Source: Paenibacillus sp. R14(2021) (GTDB lineage: Bacteria; Bacillota; Bacilli; Paenibacillales; Paenibacillaceae). From it: a stretch of DNA of 64,000 nt. Location: contig NZ_CP080269.1 in assembly GCF_019431355.1 (NCBI RefSeq), positions 806,001-870,000 on the forward strand. Reading direction: 5' to 3'. The notes under the pieces are model-generated. The model saw nothing but the letters and a program-made list of their open reading frames with translations, did no database searches and was not told where the DNA came from. Shown here piece after piece: positions 16,207 through 25,083 of the stretch. How positions within the stretch are numbered: the first letter of the stretch is position 1; every line of letters starts with the position of its first letter. Made by a program: the position numbers and the translations under genes.

Positions 16207-16932
16207 ATGAATGAATTGCTGGATTTAGCAGTGAAAGCACACGGGGGACTAGAGCGTTGGAAGCAAATTTCGAAAATCTCCGCCCGCACGTCTGGCAAAG
16301 GTGCGCTCTGGCATCTCAAAGGCAATCCTGGTTTATTGGATGACTACAAACTTGAAATCAACACGCGCGAACAGCATGTGGTGCTCGAAGGCTTCTCTGC
16401 AGTGGACAAGCGCAGCGTATTTACACCGGAGCGAGTTACCATCGAGAGCATTGCCACCGGTGAAACGCTGCTGTTCCGCGACAACCCTCGTGCGGCATTT
16501 GACGGTCATGTGCTGTCAACGCCGTGGGACGACCTTCATGTGGCGTATTTCGCAAGCTACGCGATGTGGGTCTATCTGACTCAGCCTTTTTTGTATACGT
16601 ATCCTGGCTTTGTGACCGAGGAACTCTCCCCGTGGCAGGAAAACGGCGAGACATGGCGCCGACTCAAAGTCATATTCCCTGACTATATCGCGAGTCATTG
16701 CAGGGAGCAGATTTCTTACTTCGGGGAAGACGGCCTGCTGCGTCGCCATGACTATAACACAGATGTTATAGGGCGGGGTTCACCTGCTGCCAATTATGCG
16801 TCCGATTACCAGGAAGTAAATGGGATCATAGTACCAACTAAACGCCGGGTATACCCTGTACAAGAAGGCGGTCTAAAAGCTCCGGAGCCTCTGATCGTAA
16901 GCATCGACATGAGCGAAATTTCGATCGCATAA
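16207..16932 (+). CDS. Uncharacterised protein, possibly LolA-like fold
   Basis: I do not recognise a named family with certainty. The 241-residue product has no signal peptide and starts MNELLDLAVKAHGGLERW, a start shared by many lipoprotein-localisation-factor-like proteins ('xAHGGxxxW'). It then alternates beta strands with YPGFVTEELSPWQENGETW and HCREQISYFGEDGLLRRHDY, consistent with a half-barrel that binds a hydrophobic ligand. ATG 16207 follows an AGGAGG-like site (AGCAGGAGG). It is 61 bp upstream of a thioredoxin-fold gene and may share its transcript. Confidence 0.6.
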   Translation: MNELLDLAVKAHGGLERWKQISKISARTSGKGALWHLKGNPGLLDDYKLEINTREQHVVLEGFSAVDKRSVFTPERVTIESIATGETLLFRDNPRAAFDGHVLSTPWDDLHVAYFASYAMWVYLTQPFLYTYPGFVTEELSPWQENGETWRRLKVIFPDYIASHCREQISYFGEDGLLRRHDYNTDVIGRGSPAANYASDYQEVNGIIVPTKRRVYPVQEGGLKAPEPLIVSIDMSEISIA

Positions 16933-16993
16933 GCACGGAAGAAGCTGCGTTGTTAAAACCGAACAACATCGAAAAACAAGAGGAGGTAACAAG

Positions 16994-17329
16994 GTGGAGA
17001 TCATTTCATTAAAACATGAAACGTTCAAGGGACAAATTAATCATGGGATCACGCTCGTTGACTTTTATGCGCCTGAGAGCAAATCTTGTCAAGAACAGCT
17101 TACCATTGTGGAGAAGCTGGCTCATGAAGTAAGACATCAAGCTATCATTGCCAAAGTCGATATTAATCAAGAAAAAGAACTGGCAGTAGAATACGGCGTA
17201 TTGAAAGCTCCAACTTTGATGCTTTTTAAAGATGGTTATCAAGTAGAAACAATGGTTGGGCCGCAAAGCAAAGAGGTTTTGCTGCAGCATATCATTAGCT
17301 ATGCAACCATGGGCGATTCATGCGTGTGA
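16994..17329 (+). CDS. Thioredoxin-fold protein without the CXXC active site
   Basis: A 111-residue protein aligning over the whole thioredoxin fold: TLVDFYAPESKSCQEQ at the active-site position, AKVDINQEKELAVEYGV, and the cis-proline loop KAPTLMLFKDG. Thioredoxins carry WCGPC, whereas this protein has PESKSC, so only one cysteine (Cys32) remains; another lies next to the C-terminus (Cys110). Ordinary disulfide-reductase chemistry is therefore unlikely. A monothiol, chaperone-like or bacilliredoxin-like role is possible. The GTG start has AGGAGGT 7 bases upstream. Confidence 0.8.
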   Translation: MEIISLKHETFKGQINHGITLVDFYAPESKSCQEQLTIVEKLAHEVRHQAIIAKVDINQEKELAVEYGVLKAPTLMLFKDGYQVETMVGPQSKEVLLQHIISYATMGDSCV

Positions 17330-17432
17330 TGAGCGAAATCTTCATCTACGAATAGCTCTTATAACCTTTGAAAATACAGATGCTGATGGGTTGTTTCACA
17401 ACAAATAAACTGCTCCTGTCATATGAATGAAT

Positions 17433-17460
17433 GAAGCTGTGGATATTAATCCTCAGCTTC
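17433..17460 (+). terminator. Terminator after the thioredoxin-fold gene
   Basis: GAAGCTGTGGAT pairs with ATCCTCAGCTTC (one mismatch) around ATTA, followed by TTTATATT. Between it and the promoter at 17680 lies about 200 bp with GC-rich dyads near 17555-17600 and no gene that I can support. Confidence 0.75.
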
Positions 17461-17664
17461 TTTATATTGATCAAATAACGCAGCGATCAGATAGCGGTTA
17501 AAGAGCCTGCGGGTCGTTTTTCCCCACTGCTCTATTGAATTTCCCTGTCCAAGCCGGTTTTCTCGCAGCGCGCGCCGGCCCACCAGGTGGACGGAAACTG
17601 CAGCATGGCTGACGGCCCCCTGGAAGATACAACGCTAGCAATTACGTAAACGATTGTTAAGGAA

Positions 17665-17722
17665 GTAAAAAGATGCGCGTTGTTGCGTCCTTTCTCCGGT
17701 GCCTATAATGAAAGCGTAACCA
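17665..17722 (+). promoter_or_regulatory. Promoter P1 of the glycan-uptake locus, duplicated upstream of the second binding protein
   Basis: The -35-like TTGTTG (17680-17685) and -10 TATAAT (17704-17709) are 18 bp apart. The 58-bp block around them matches 23205-23262 at 47 positions by my count, including GTAAAAAGATGC upstream and GCCTATAATGA..AGCGTAACCA across the -10. The conserved upstream part (AAAAAGATGC.CGTTGT) is a candidate site for the AraC-type regulator encoded at 26828. Confidence 0.7.
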
Positions 17723-17746
17723 AAACAGATCACCATGTGAGGGGGG

Positions 17747-17824
17747 ATGGCTATGAAGCAAGGAAAAACCCATTCGATTCGGACACGCGGCCGGCACACT
17801 CGACAGGAAATTACATCCCGCTGA
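17747..17824 (+). CDS. Possible 25-residue leader peptide / remnant of a lipoprotein gene start
   Basis: ATG 17747 follows a GAGGGGGG ribosome site and reads MAMKQGKTHSIRTRGR.. to a TGA at 17822. The DNA and peptide resemble the beginning of the second binding lipoprotein (MAMNKGRVRSIWALG..), and the promoter upstream is duplicated too. It is either the truncated start of a former lipoprotein gene or a basic leader peptide. Expression is not shown. Confidence 0.45.
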   Translation: MAMKQGKTHSIRTRGRHTRQEITSR

Positions 17825-17873
17825 CAATCCAGAAATGATGTGCGTAATCCCAATGTAGAAGAGGAGAGACACG

Positions 17874-18794
17874 GTGCGCATGCAAAATTTCAGTATCAGA
17901 AGCATGTCGATGAGAAAATTTTTATACATATTACCTTTTATGGTTCTACTTTTCACTTTTGCTTACTACCCGCTATATGGATGGGTTTATGCCTTCTTTG
18001 ACTATACGCCGCCGATTCCGCTGTCCGAATCGCCGTTTGTCGGGCTCAGATGGTTCCGGTCTTTGGTCGAAAACCAGGTAAAGATCGATCAGCTGCTGCA
18101 GGTCATTAAGAATACATTCGGCATGAGCGGTCTGAATCTGCTGTTCTCCTGGCTGCCCATGGTTTTTGCCATCTTTCTGACCGAGATCAAAGCCGTCCGT
18201 TTCCGGAAGTTCATCCAAACCGTCACCACCCTACCGAACTTTATCAGCTGGGTATTGGTCTATTCACTGGCCTTCTCCATGTTCTCCAGCGAAGGAATCG
18301 TGAATGGTATGCTCCGGCAGCTGGGAATGACCGATTCCCCGGTCTTGTTCCTTCAGAATTCCGACCATGTGTGGTTGACGATGTGGTTATGGACGACCTG
18401 GAAAGCATTAGGGTGGTCAGCCATCCTGTACATCGCCGCGATTATGGGAATCGATGATTCACTTTACGAGGCAGCTCATGTAGATGGCGCTACAAGGATG
18501 CAGGTGATCCGGCATGTCGTTCTGCCAAGCATGCTGCCTACCTATTTTGTACTGCTGATGCTGCAAATCGCGAGCTTTCTGAACAATGGCCTGGAGCAAT
18601 ACTTCGTCTTTCAGAACGCGTTTAACAAGGACAGCATTCAGGTTCTGGACTTGTACGTATACAACCTGGCCATGGGGGGAGGCAGCTATTCCGTGTCCGT
18701 TGCAATCAGCATGCTGAAGAGCTTGATTAGCGTAGTGCTTCTCTTTTCAGTGAACGGACTGTCCAAAATGTTAAGAGGAGAGAGTATCGTATGA
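17874..18794 (+). CDS. Sugar ABC transporter permease, LplB-like (CUT1 family)
   Basis: A 306-residue inner-membrane permease with six hydrophobic segments. It has the ATPase-contact EAA loop EAAHVDGATRMQVIRHVVLPSM split by the usual G, and the LplB-type opening LPFMVLLFTFAYYPLYGW. GTG 17874 or ATG 17880 could be the start; GAGGAGAG lies upstream. Its stop overlaps the next permease gene by 4 bp (ATGA), so the two are translationally coupled. No ATPase is encoded nearby, as is normal for systems energised by a shared MsmX-type protein. The likely substrate is an oligosaccharide. Confidence 0.93.
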   Translation: MRMQNFSIRSMSMRKFLYILPFMVLLFTFAYYPLYGWVYAFFDYTPPIPLSESPFVGLRWFRSLVENQVKIDQLLQVIKNTFGMSGLNLLFSWLPMVFAIFLTEIKAVRFRKFIQTVTTLPNFISWVLVYSLAFSMFSSEGIVNGMLRQLGMTDSPVLFLQNSDHVWLTMWLWTTWKALGWSAILYIAAIMGIDDSLYEAAHVDGATRMQVIRHVVLPSMLPTYFVLLMLQIASFLNNGLEQYFVFQNAFNKDSIQVLDLYVYNLAMGGGSYSVSVAISMLKSLISVVLLFSVNGLSKMLRGESIV

Positions 18795-19756
18795 GCGATA
18801 AGATGGCCGAAGTGGTACCGAATGCGGTGCATCAAAGCCGAATGGATAAAAAGACAAGCTTTAAGCTCAGCACGACGGACAAATTCATTTCAGTTGTAAT
18901 CTATACGCTGTTTTCCCTGTTCGCATTTGCCTGCGTATACCCCTTTTACTCCATCATCATTAACACCATCAGTGCCAACGATATCAGCGCCAGAGGTGAT
19001 GTCGTATTCTTCCCGAAGCATATTCACTTCCAGAACTACGTGGACGTGTTTAAAATACCGGGGCTGGGTACGGCGGCGATGGTCTCTCTGGGAAGGACCG
19101 TGATCGGAACGTCTCTGACGGTAGGCGCTTCGGCCTTCCTGGGATTCATGTTTACGCAGGAGGATATGTGGGGGCGGAAGTTCTGGTATCGATTTACGAT
19201 TATCACGATGTTCTTCAACGCTGGAATTATTCCATGGTATTTGACGATGCGGTCGCTGCACCTGACCAATAACTTTCTGGCCTATGTTTTGCCGACGATC
19301 GTCGCTCCCTTTTTTATCATTCTGGTCAAGACGTTCGTGGAATCGACGCCTAAGGAGCTGCAGCAGGCGGCCGGTATCGACGGGGCGGGAATCATGACCC
19401 TCTTCTTCAAGATCATACTGCCCATAAGCAAACCTATATTGGCGACGGTCGCGATATTCGCAGCCGTGGATCAATGGAACTCTTTTCAGGACACGCTGCT
19501 GCTTGTGACGGAGAGCAAACTCTACAGCTTGCAGTTTATTCTGTACAACTATATTAATCAGGCGAGTTCCTTATCGACCATGGTCAACCTGCAGAACGCC
19601 GGCTCGACGACAATGGCCAGCTTGGCGACCAAGCAGACAACGACTTCCATCCGAATGACGGTCACTATTATCGTCGTGGCGCCCATTTTGCTGATTTATC
19701 CGATTTTCCAAAGGTTTTTTGTAAAAGGGATTATGATCGGTGCGGTGAAAGGCTGA
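18791..19756 (+). CDS. Sugar ABC transporter permease, YtcP-like (CUT1 family)
   Basis: The 321-residue partner of the preceding permease. It has six membrane segments and the EAA loop LQQAAGIDGAGIMTLFFKIILP. The N-terminal 35 residues are polar and cytosolic. The ending PIFQRFFVKGIMIGAVKG is the classical C-terminus of MalG/YtcP-type proteins. It overlaps the upstream gene by 4 bp and precedes the binding lipoprotein gene by about 45 bp. Confidence 0.94.
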   Translation: MSDKMAEVVPNAVHQSRMDKKTSFKLSTTDKFISVVIYTLFSLFAFACVYPFYSIIINTISANDISARGDVVFFPKHIHFQNYVDVFKIPGLGTAAMVSLGRTVIGTSLTVGASAFLGFMFTQEDMWGRKFWYRFTIITMFFNAGIIPWYLTMRSLHLTNNFLAYVLPTIVAPFFIILVKTFVESTPKELQQAAGIDGAGIMTLFFKIILPISKPILATVAIFAAVDQWNSFQDTLLLVTESKLYSLQFILYNYINQASSLSTMVNLQNAGSTTMASLATKQTTTSIRMTVTIIVVAPILLIYPIFQRFFVKGIMIGAVKG

Positions 19757-19802
19757 CTTGTGCTTGCACCATTATAATAAATTGACCAAGCGGGGGTTGC
19801 AT

Positions 19803-21593
19803 ATGAGTAGAAGTAGTAAAGCAGTTAAGAAATCGATGACCGTATCGTTGGCCGGTCTGTTCCTGGTGTCGGCTGCATTAACCGGGTGCGACAGCGGATC
19901 GGGCAATACGCCGGCACCCGGCGAGCCGGCCGGATCCGGCACGAATACAGGCGAATCCCAGACCGCTGGCACGATCGATCACAGCAAGCCGATCACCATT
20001 ACCGTATTCGATAATGCGTCCAATTACCAAGGCGAGCAGACAGGGTGGTACGGCAAGCTTGTCAAGGACAAATTCAATATTACCTTAAACATTCTCGCTC
20101 CGCAGGTGGCCGGCGATCAGTTGTATAAGACCCGGACGGCAGCTGGCGATCTTGGGGATCTCCTGATCGTCGATAATAGTCAGTTAGAAGAACTGATTCC
20201 GGCCGGTCTCGTCATGGATATGACGGATAAGCTCAAGAATACGAAGTACTTGTCGCAATATGTGGATAATCATTTCAAGCCTTTCAACGCAGCCTTCGAC
20301 AAAGTGAATCCGGACGGCAAGATCTACGGTTTGCCGACATTTGAAGCCGATACGTCGCCGACGACCTTCTCGGAAGAAATTCCTTACTCCAGTCCGATCA
20401 TGCCTTGGGATTATTACAAGGGAGTCGGGGCCCCGAAGCTTAATGATCTGAACGATCTGCTGAACGTCCTGAAGCAGATGCAAGCGAAATATCAGAAGAC
20501 GCCGGATGGCAAGCCGATCGTACCGATCACCCTGTGGAAGGATTGGGACGGCGGGAGTATGGAAAACGTTCGCTGGCTCAGCAACTGGTACGGTTATGAG
20601 CAGCCGGACGGGACATCGACGATCCAGTTGAATGCAAAGGGCGATATCGTTCCGCTCGTCGACGACAACAGCATGTATAAGAAGATTTTGCAGTTTTATT
20701 TTAACGCCAATCAGATGGGGCTGGTCGACCCCGACGCGCCGACACAGGATTGGAACAAAGTAGCTGAGAAGTTGACCAACAAGCAGGTTCTTCTCTTGTG
20801 GTACTCATGGCAGCGAGGTTTCTATAATTCCATCGAGAGAGGCAAGGAAGGGGACGGCAACGTAGCGGTTCCGATCGCCGACTCTCGCATCATTCAGAGC
20901 AGTGATGCTTATTACGGCAACGGAAGAGTGTTCGCTATCGGTGCGAAAGCGAAAAATCCCGATCGCATCATGGAATTCATGGATTGGCTCGCCTCTCCGG
21001 AAGGGCTGCGCTATTACACGAACGGCTTTGAAGGCTTTAATTACGAGAAGACAGAGGGCGGCAAGTTTAAGCTGACCGAAGTCGGACAGACCGCTTTCCA
21101 GAAAAATACGCCCGTTCCGGACCAGTACGGCGGCGGCGGATACCAGGACGGACAGAGCAAGATCAACAGCATGATCATGAGCGACTTTGTTCTCGATCCG
21201 GATACGAAGGAATTCTATAACAGCAATTATTGGAGCTCGACAATCGAAGCGAACAAGACGGCTCTGACGACAGATTGGCAGAAAGTGTACGGCGCCGAGA
21301 ATGCGACGGACTACTACCTGAAGAACAATATGATTGATGTCGTGCCTAATATCAACACGAGTCTTGGAACCGATTCGTCGGATATTAAAAACAAACGAAG
21401 CCAGATCTCGGACTATGTGAAGAACACCTCTTGGAAGATGGTGTTTGCAAAAAATCAGGCGGATTTCGACCAGCTGTGGACAAAAATGCAGAAGGATGTA
21501 GACGGCCTCGGCTGGAAGGATGTTGTATCTGCGGATACGGCTAAGGCTCAGAAGATCGTAAAAATGCGTGCCGATGCGTTAGCCAGCAAGTAA
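19803..21593 (+). CDS. Extracellular solute-binding lipoprotein 1 (YtcQ/LipO-like)
   Basis: About 596 residues, a large CUT1-type binding protein. ATG 19803 follows GGGGG and gives a lipoprotein signal with lipobox AALTGC, then a Gly/Pro/Thr-rich linker. An upstream in-frame start at 19758 would put a polar extension before the signal and is rejected. It captures the sugar ligand at the membrane surface for the two permeases. Aromatic residues are frequent (WYGYEQ, WYSWQRGFYNS), as expected for sugar stacking. A terminator follows. Confidence 0.93.
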   Translation: MSRSSKAVKKSMTVSLAGLFLVSAALTGCDSGSGNTPAPGEPAGSGTNTGESQTAGTIDHSKPITITVFDNASNYQGEQTGWYGKLVKDKFNITLNILAPQVAGDQLYKTRTAAGDLGDLLIVDNSQLEELIPAGLVMDMTDKLKNTKYLSQYVDNHFKPFNAAFDKVNPDGKIYGLPTFEADTSPTTFSEEIPYSSPIMPWDYYKGVGAPKLNDLNDLLNVLKQMQAKYQKTPDGKPIVPITLWKDWDGGSMENVRWLSNWYGYEQPDGTSTIQLNAKGDIVPLVDDNSMYKKILQFYFNANQMGLVDPDAPTQDWNKVAEKLTNKQVLLLWYSWQRGFYNSIERGKEGDGNVAVPIADSRIIQSSDAYYGNGRVFAIGAKAKNPDRIMEFMDWLASPEGLRYYTNGFEGFNYEKTEGGKFKLTEVGQTAFQKNTPVPDQYGGGGYQDGQSKINSMIMSDFVLDPDTKEFYNSNYWSSTIEANKTALTTDWQKVYGAENATDYYLKNNMIDVVPNINTSLGTDSSDIKNKRSQISDYVKNTSWKMVFAKNQADFDQLWTKMQKDVDGLGWKDVVSADTAKAQKIVKMRADALASK

Positions 21594-21614
21594 GATCCGG
21601 CAAAATGGAATCCA

Positions 21615-21651
21615 GGAGGGATATGTATTTTTCTAAAATATATATCCCTTC
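21615..21651 (+). terminator. Terminator after binding lipoprotein 1
   Basis: GGAGGGATATGTATTTT pairs with AAAATATATATCCCTTC with few mismatches; TTTGTT follows. It separates the transporter genes from the carboxylesterase gene. Confidence 0.75.
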
Positions 21652-21690
21652 TTTGTTATGTAATCTGTGATTCGAAGGGAGAGAGCATGT

Positions 21691-23208
21691 GTGCTTCGAG
21701 CCGTAAACGTAGAGAATGGAGCGATTCAGGGACTGCCGGCAGCAGACCCCCGGATTACGAGCTTCAAAGGGATTCCGTTCGCCGCGCCTCCCGTAGGCGA
21801 TAACCGCTGGCGAGCCCCGCAGCCGGCGCCGGACTGGATAGGCGTGCGCAAAGCGTATGAATTTGCGCCGGTCCCCATGCAGGTCCGGCAGGAAATCGAC
21901 GCGAACAATATCTACACCAGGGAATGGGCCGTAGAGCCGGACATCGCCATGAGCGAGGACTGCCTCTACTTGAACGTATGGACGCCGGCCAACAGTGCCG
22001 ACGAGAAGCTGCCGGTGTTCGTATGGTATTTTGGCGGTGGTCTGCAGGTCGGCCATACGGCCGAAATGGAGTTCGACGGCGAACGGATCGCCCGCAGAGG
22101 CATCGTGGTCGTCACGATCAGCTATCGTCTGAACGCGTTCGGATTCTTGTGCCATCCCGAGATTACGGCGGAATCGCCGGAAGCTCCCGCGAACTTCGGT
22201 CATCTCGACCAACAAGCCGCAACAAGATGGGTCAAGCGCAATATTGGGGCTTTCGGCGGCGATCCGGACAACATCACCATCGGCGGGCAATCGGCCGGGG
22301 GAGGCAGCGTCATGAACCAGCTCGTTTCGCCGCAGAACGAGGGACTCTTCCAGAAAGCAATCGTTCAGAGCGGGGTATTTACGAGGCTTTACCCAGGAAA
22401 CGGCTTTCCAAAGTTTCTGCGCGATATAGCGGCAGCCGAACAGGAAGGCGTTCGATTCTTCGAATCGCTCGGCGTGTCCTCGCTTGCAGAAGCCCGGAAG
22501 CTGGATGCGGTGTATGTCCGCGACATGTATCTGGCGTCCAAGGCATTCTGGGGCACCGTTATCGATCACAAGTTTAACGTAGGCGACGCGTTTCAATTGT
22601 TCCTTCAGAACAAGCGCTGGCCGGTGCCGGTGCTATTCGGCCATACATCCTCCGAATTTTTCAGCGTTCCGGAAGCCAGTACACTTGGCGAAATCAAGGA
22701 GATGGCGGATGATATGTTCAGCGACGATGCTGAAACTTTTCTAGCACTTTGCGGCACACACTCGGGCAGTTTGGACGAGGTCATGAAGAAAGCTTCGACG
22801 AGCAGCATCGAATACGCGATACGGGTCGCCGGGCAGGCCAATGCCGATTCCGGCGCCGATCTCCCGTTGTACTACTACAACTTCGATGCGGACATCCCGG
22901 GATGGGACGACCCGGGGACGTTCCACTCGGTGGATCTCTGGTTTTTCTTCGAGACCCTCGCCAAATGCTGGAGGCCGTTCGTCGGCAAGCATTACGATCT
23001 GGCCCGGCAGATGTGCCAGTACTGGGCGAACTTCATTGGCAGCGGAGATCCGAACGGCAAGGATTCGACGGGAGAGGACCTGCCGCGGTGGGAGGCCTAT
23101 ACGCCGGAGGCGCCGTTTGGCATGCGATTCGCGGATCGAAGCGAGTTTGTCAGAGAACAGCCAGGCGAGATGATGATGTTCCTCGTGGGGCAATACTTAC
23201 GCATGTAA
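21691..23208 (+). CDS. Type-B carboxylesterase (para-nitrobenzyl-esterase family)
   Basis: About 505 residues. GTG 21691 is preferred: AAGGGAGAG lies 7 bases upstream and the protein then begins at the conserved beta strand. Family marks are FKGIPFAAPPVGDNRW, SEDCLYLNVWTP, the oxyanion-hole GGG of WYFGGGLQVG, and the nucleophile GGQSAGGGS (Ser201); a late GTFHSVDLWFFFE supplies the probable catalytic His. No signal peptide, so cytosolic. Placed in a glycan locus it may remove acyl groups from imported oligosaccharides; that is inference. Long antisense ORFs across it are shadows of GC-rich coding. Confidence 0.9.
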   Translation: MLRAVNVENGAIQGLPAADPRITSFKGIPFAAPPVGDNRWRAPQPAPDWIGVRKAYEFAPVPMQVRQEIDANNIYTREWAVEPDIAMSEDCLYLNVWTPANSADEKLPVFVWYFGGGLQVGHTAEMEFDGERIARRGIVVVTISYRLNAFGFLCHPEITAESPEAPANFGHLDQQAATRWVKRNIGAFGGDPDNITIGGQSAGGGSVMNQLVSPQNEGLFQKAIVQSGVFTRLYPGNGFPKFLRDIAAAEQEGVRFFESLGVSSLAEARKLDAVYVRDMYLASKAFWGTVIDHKFNVGDAFQLFLQNKRWPVPVLFGHTSSEFFSVPEASTLGEIKEMADDMFSDDAETFLALCGTHSGSLDEVMKKASTSSIEYAIRVAGQANADSGADLPLYYYNFDADIPGWDDPGTFHSVDLWFFFETLAKCWRPFVGKHYDLARQMCQYWANFIGSGDPNGKDSTGEDLPRWEAYTPEAPFGMRFADRSEFVREQPGEMMMFLVGQYLRM

Positions 23209-23262
23209 AAAGATGCACGTTGTCCAGTCCGTTCCCGCCAGCCTATAATGAGAGCGTAACCA
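23205..23262 (+). promoter_or_regulatory. Promoter P2, near-copy of P1
   Basis: The -35-like TTGTCC (23220-23225), 18-bp spacer and TATAAT (23244-23249). The block overlaps the stop codon of the esterase gene and matches 17665-17722 along its whole length, implying that both transcripts answer to the same regulator. Confidence 0.7.
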
Positions 23263-23296
23263 TTGCAGAAGCAAAGTCGATGAAGAGGAGATGGCT

Positions 23297-25015
23297 ATGA
23301 ACAAAGGAAGAGTTCGTTCGATTTGGGCTCTGGGTTCCGCCATGATGCTCATGGCGGCGCTGGCGGCCTGCGACGGCAACGAAAACAACGATGGCAATGG
23401 CAGCAATGCAGCCTCGGGCCCGTCCGGAGGGGCCGCGGCGGAAGCGGCGGCGGGTCCATACGGCAAATACGACCCGCCGATTGAGATCACGACCGTGCGC
23501 AACCTGAGCGACATCGTCGAGAACAACGTCCTTGGCGTTCTGAAGGACGAGAAGTTCGAGGATAACCGTTGGACAAGGCTCTACTTCGACCAGCTCGGCA
23601 TAAAAATCAAATACAACTGGGTCGTTAAAGGCAACGACACGTCGGATCCCTATTTGCAGAAGGTGAACGTGATGCTGGCCTCCGGCGACCTTCCGGACGT
23701 CATACCGGTCAACGCCACTCAGCTCAAGCAGCTCGCCGACTCGGGTCAGATCGAAGACATGACGGATTTATACGAGACATACGCTTCTCCTCATCTCAAG
23801 GAAGTCCTTTCCGAGGAGGGTTCGGGACCGTTCGACTCCGCGACGTTCGACGGCAAGCTGATGGCCATCCCGCAGACAGGCTCATCGATCGAACAAGCAC
23901 AGTTGATCTGGATCCGCACGGATTGGCTGGACAAGCTGGGTCTGCAGCCGCCGAAAACTATGGACGACGTCCTGGCGATCTCGAAAGCTTTCTCCGAGCG
24001 GGATCCGGACGGCAATAAGAAGAAAGACACTTTCGGTCTTGCCATTACGAAGGAACTGTTTGGTGGATCGATGGGGCTGGAGGGTTTCATGGCCGGCTAC
24101 CGCGCTTTTCCGAATATCTGGCTGGAGGACTCGGCGGGCAAGCTGGCGTACGGCAGCGTACAACCGGAGATGAAGAAGGCGCTTCAAGCCCTGCAAAGCA
24201 TGTACAAAAACGGCGAGCTGGATGAAGAGTTCGGCGTCAAGGAAGGCACCAAGGTATCGGAAGTTATCTCGAATGGCAAAATCGGGATGGAGTATGGTCA
24301 GCAATGGAATTCCATCTGGCCGCTGCAATTGAACAAAAACAACGATCCGAACGCGCAGTGGCGAGCGTTCCCGATTGTTTCGGAATCCGGTTCTCCGGTG
24401 AAGGTTCCTCTTAAATTCAGCACGACGAAGTTTTTCGCCGTCCGCATCGGCGCTGCGCATCCTGAGGCCATCATCAAGCTGTTCAACATGCACGTCGAGA
24501 AGAACTGGGGCGAGACTCAGGAGAACGAGTACTATTATGCGCCGCCGGATGCGGAGAGCGTATGGCAGCTATCCTTGGTTCAGCCCGCGCCGACGAAGAA
24601 AAATCTGGAGCTGTTCCGAACGTTAGACGAAGTGCGCAGGACAGGCGACAAGCCGAAGCTGACGGGTGAAGCGAAAGCAATCCAGCAGAAGCTGGACGCA
24701 TACGCTTCCGGTTCCAAGGAAGGATTCGCGCTATGGGGCTGGGAACGCATCTACGGACCCGAAGGAGCGGAGGGCATCGTCGATCAGTACGACAAAAACA
24801 ATGCATTTCTCTTTGATAAGTTCGAAGGCGCCCCGACCTCAACGATGGTGGAACGGCAAACGACGCTGGAGAAAATGCAAAACGAAGTATTCGTCAGGAT
24901 CATCCTTGGCGCACCGATTGGGGAATTCGACAAGTTCGTGCAGGATTGGAACAAGCTTGGCGGGACTCTGATTACGAACGAAGTCAACAATTATTATGCA
25001 TCAATGAAGAAGTAG
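23297..25015 (+). CDS. Extracellular solute-binding lipoprotein 2
   Basis: About 572 residues. ATG 23297 lies 6 bases after AGAGGAG; the ATG at 23291 touches that site and is less likely. The signal ends at lipobox MAALAAC, followed by an Asn/Gly/Ser-rich linker. The mature part has CUT1-type features: DLPDVIPVNATQL, GKIGMEYGQQWNSIWP, and the C-terminal EFDKFVQDWNKLGG. It has its own copy of promoter P1 but no permeases beside it, so it may feed the permeases at 17.9-19.8 kb with a second ligand, or act as the sensing partner of the kinase that follows. Confidence 0.92.
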   Translation: MNKGRVRSIWALGSAMMLMAALAACDGNENNDGNGSNAASGPSGGAAAEAAAGPYGKYDPPIEITTVRNLSDIVENNVLGVLKDEKFEDNRWTRLYFDQLGIKIKYNWVVKGNDTSDPYLQKVNVMLASGDLPDVIPVNATQLKQLADSGQIEDMTDLYETYASPHLKEVLSEEGSGPFDSATFDGKLMAIPQTGSSIEQAQLIWIRTDWLDKLGLQPPKTMDDVLAISKAFSERDPDGNKKKDTFGLAITKELFGGSMGLEGFMAGYRAFPNIWLEDSAGKLAYGSVQPEMKKALQALQSMYKNGELDEEFGVKEGTKVSEVISNGKIGMEYGQQWNSIWPLQLNKNNDPNAQWRAFPIVSESGSPVKVPLKFSTTKFFAVRIGAAHPEAIIKLFNMHVEKNWGETQENEYYYAPPDAESVWQLSLVQPAPTKKNLELFRTLDEVRRTGDKPKLTGEAKAIQQKLDAYASGSKEGFALWGWERIYGPEGAEGIVDQYDKNNAFLFDKFEGAPTSTMVERQTTLEKMQNEVFVRIILGAPIGEFDKFVQDWNKLGGTLITNEVNNYYASMKK

Positions 25016-25083
25016 CGCATTGTGTTACGAAGCGTGAAGGGATAGGATGGAATCGACTAGACAGATTAGGGGTTGAAGGCGCC

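Noticed and set aside
21541..22596. 351-codon minus-strand ORF across the carboxylesterase and binding-protein genes
   Set aside because: It lies antisense to strongly conserved coding sequence, is rich in Arg/His/Gly as expected of a GC-rich shadow, and has no RBS or family features.
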